From the IMG/VR virus record IMGVR_UViG_3300020119_000126, positions 1 through 64,000 of that record: 64,000 bases of DNA, one strand, 5' to 3'. This DNA comes from a virus. A program made the translations under genes and the position numbers. Below the pieces are notes generated by a model. That model was not told where the DNA came from. It saw only the letters and a program-made list of their open reading frames with translations, and did no database searches. This document shows, one piece after another, positions 63,613-64,000 of the stretch (position 1 is the first letter of the stretch; every line of letters starts with the position of its first letter).

Positions 63613-63940
63613 GGATAAGAACGGACACACCTGGGTAATGATGGGTGTTGTTAACCGTGACCTGAGTGCCCCTGAGAAACCGTTCTTTGCTACACTCAAG
63701 GCTTTTGGCAAGCAGGCAGATGCACTGCTGGCGGTTATCAAGCCTATCGTTGCTGAGGATGGCAAGTTCATCACCGCCAAGAGCTATCCGGTGAACATCA
63801 ACACGGATAACGTGGTGGAAGCCATTGACCTGAATGGCGAAGCTCGTGTGAGCTACATCTGGTCAGAGGCCAAGGAAGAAGAAGTGGTCACAGAAGCTCC
63901 TGCACCAAGCAGTGAAGCGGCTGCACCCTTCAACGTCTAA
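63566..63940 (+). CDS. 124-residue protein with acidic tail (SSB-like profile)
   Basis: Start ATG 63566 with AGGAG seven bases upstream; an earlier frame start at 63530 lacks one. A basic/beta body (SIMRLQSTKNGMTGKDKNGHTWVMMGVV) and an acidic, proline/alanine-rich tail (EAKEEEVVTEAPAPSSEAAA) recall small phage single-strand DNA-binding proteins, but no OB-fold motif is proven. Last complete gene in the window. Confidence 0.55.
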   Translation: MSIMRLQSTKNGMTGKDKNGHTWVMMGVVNRDLSAPEKPFFATLKAFGKQADALLAVIKPIVAEDGKFITAKSYPVNINTDNVVEAIDLNGEARVSYIWSEAKEEEVVTEAPAPSSEAAAPFNV

Positions 63941-63960
63941 CCTGGTTAATTGGCTATATA

Positions 63961-63986
63961 AGCTCCTACACGTAAGTGTGGGAGCT
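63961..63986 (+). terminator. 11-bp stem-loop at the right end
   Basis: AGCTCCTACAC and GTGTGGGAGCT form an 11-bp stem with GTAA (GNRA) loop, followed by a TATCCATATATAG sequence rather than a T-tract. Ends the 63566 gene; another TATATAG box begins at the window edge. Confidence 0.6.
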
Positions 63987-64000
63987 ATCCATATATAGTA

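Noticed and set aside
1-64000. Stop-codon reassignment to explain in-frame TAA
   Set aside because: TAA ends many clear genes, and no tRNA with TTA anticodon is present.

Overview
The window is part of a tailed double-stranded DNA phage genome (Caudoviricetes) with siphovirus-type tail genes. It carries an HK97/N4-gp56-like virion set (large terminase, portal, scaffold, major capsid), a lambda G/GT-like tail chaperone pair with a -1 slippery site, a very long tape-measure gene, and several tail-tip and fibre genes. I saw no integrase, rRNA or host housekeeping gene. The host cannot be named from the sequence. Sigma70-type promoters, a class II (B12-dependent) ribonucleotide reductase and a ParM/ParR-like pair fit a free-living bacterium and possibly a maintained, plasmid-like phase.

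Layout. (1) 1-6.6 kb, + strand: about eleven clear tRNA genes and three tRNA-like or degenerate ones, small membrane and zinc-ribbon proteins, an RNA ligase, and an unusual density of inter-tRNA spacers that close into structured RNAs, including elements of about 470 and 230 nt. (2) 6.6-23.9 kb, + strand: DNA metabolism. This includes nrdJ, PD-(D/E)XK nucleases, primase, DnaB-type helicase, an interrupted RecA-like ATPase, a RecA-family recombinase, an MT-A70 methyltransferase, two T5orf172/GIY-YIG-like proteins and the parM/parR pair. A two-gene minus-strand island at 10.5-11.5 kb carries an HTH protein. (3) 23.8-62.4 kb, minus strand: one long late operon. Read in transcription order it runs from HTH protein and terminase (62.4-59.5 kb) through portal, scaffold, capsid, connectors, tail tube, chaperones G/GT, a 3997-residue tape-measure fusion, tail-tip/fibre proteins, C39 peptidase, holin/spanin-like proteins and a phosphoesterase. 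(4) 62.5-64 kb, + strand: four small genes, most preceded by a TATATAGGGG-like box and a stem-loop.

Two features stand out. First, fifteen copies of a 14-bp palindrome, consensus TTCGGCATGCCGAA, are scattered over the whole window every 1.3-7.7 kb, inside genes and between them, in different reading frames. They look like a genome-wide protein-binding network. Second, the 12-kb tape-measure gene joins an RNA-polymerase-like DxDxD catalytic signature, an FtsH/M41-like zinc peptidase and a conventional tape measure in one chain. This suggests that a polymerase and a protease are built into the tail and delivered with the DNA. The structured inter-tRNA RNAs, in-frame TAA interruptions, and a partition locus with 11-bp direct repeats around its promoter are further points of interest.

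All calls are from reading the sequence. No homology search or folding program was run.
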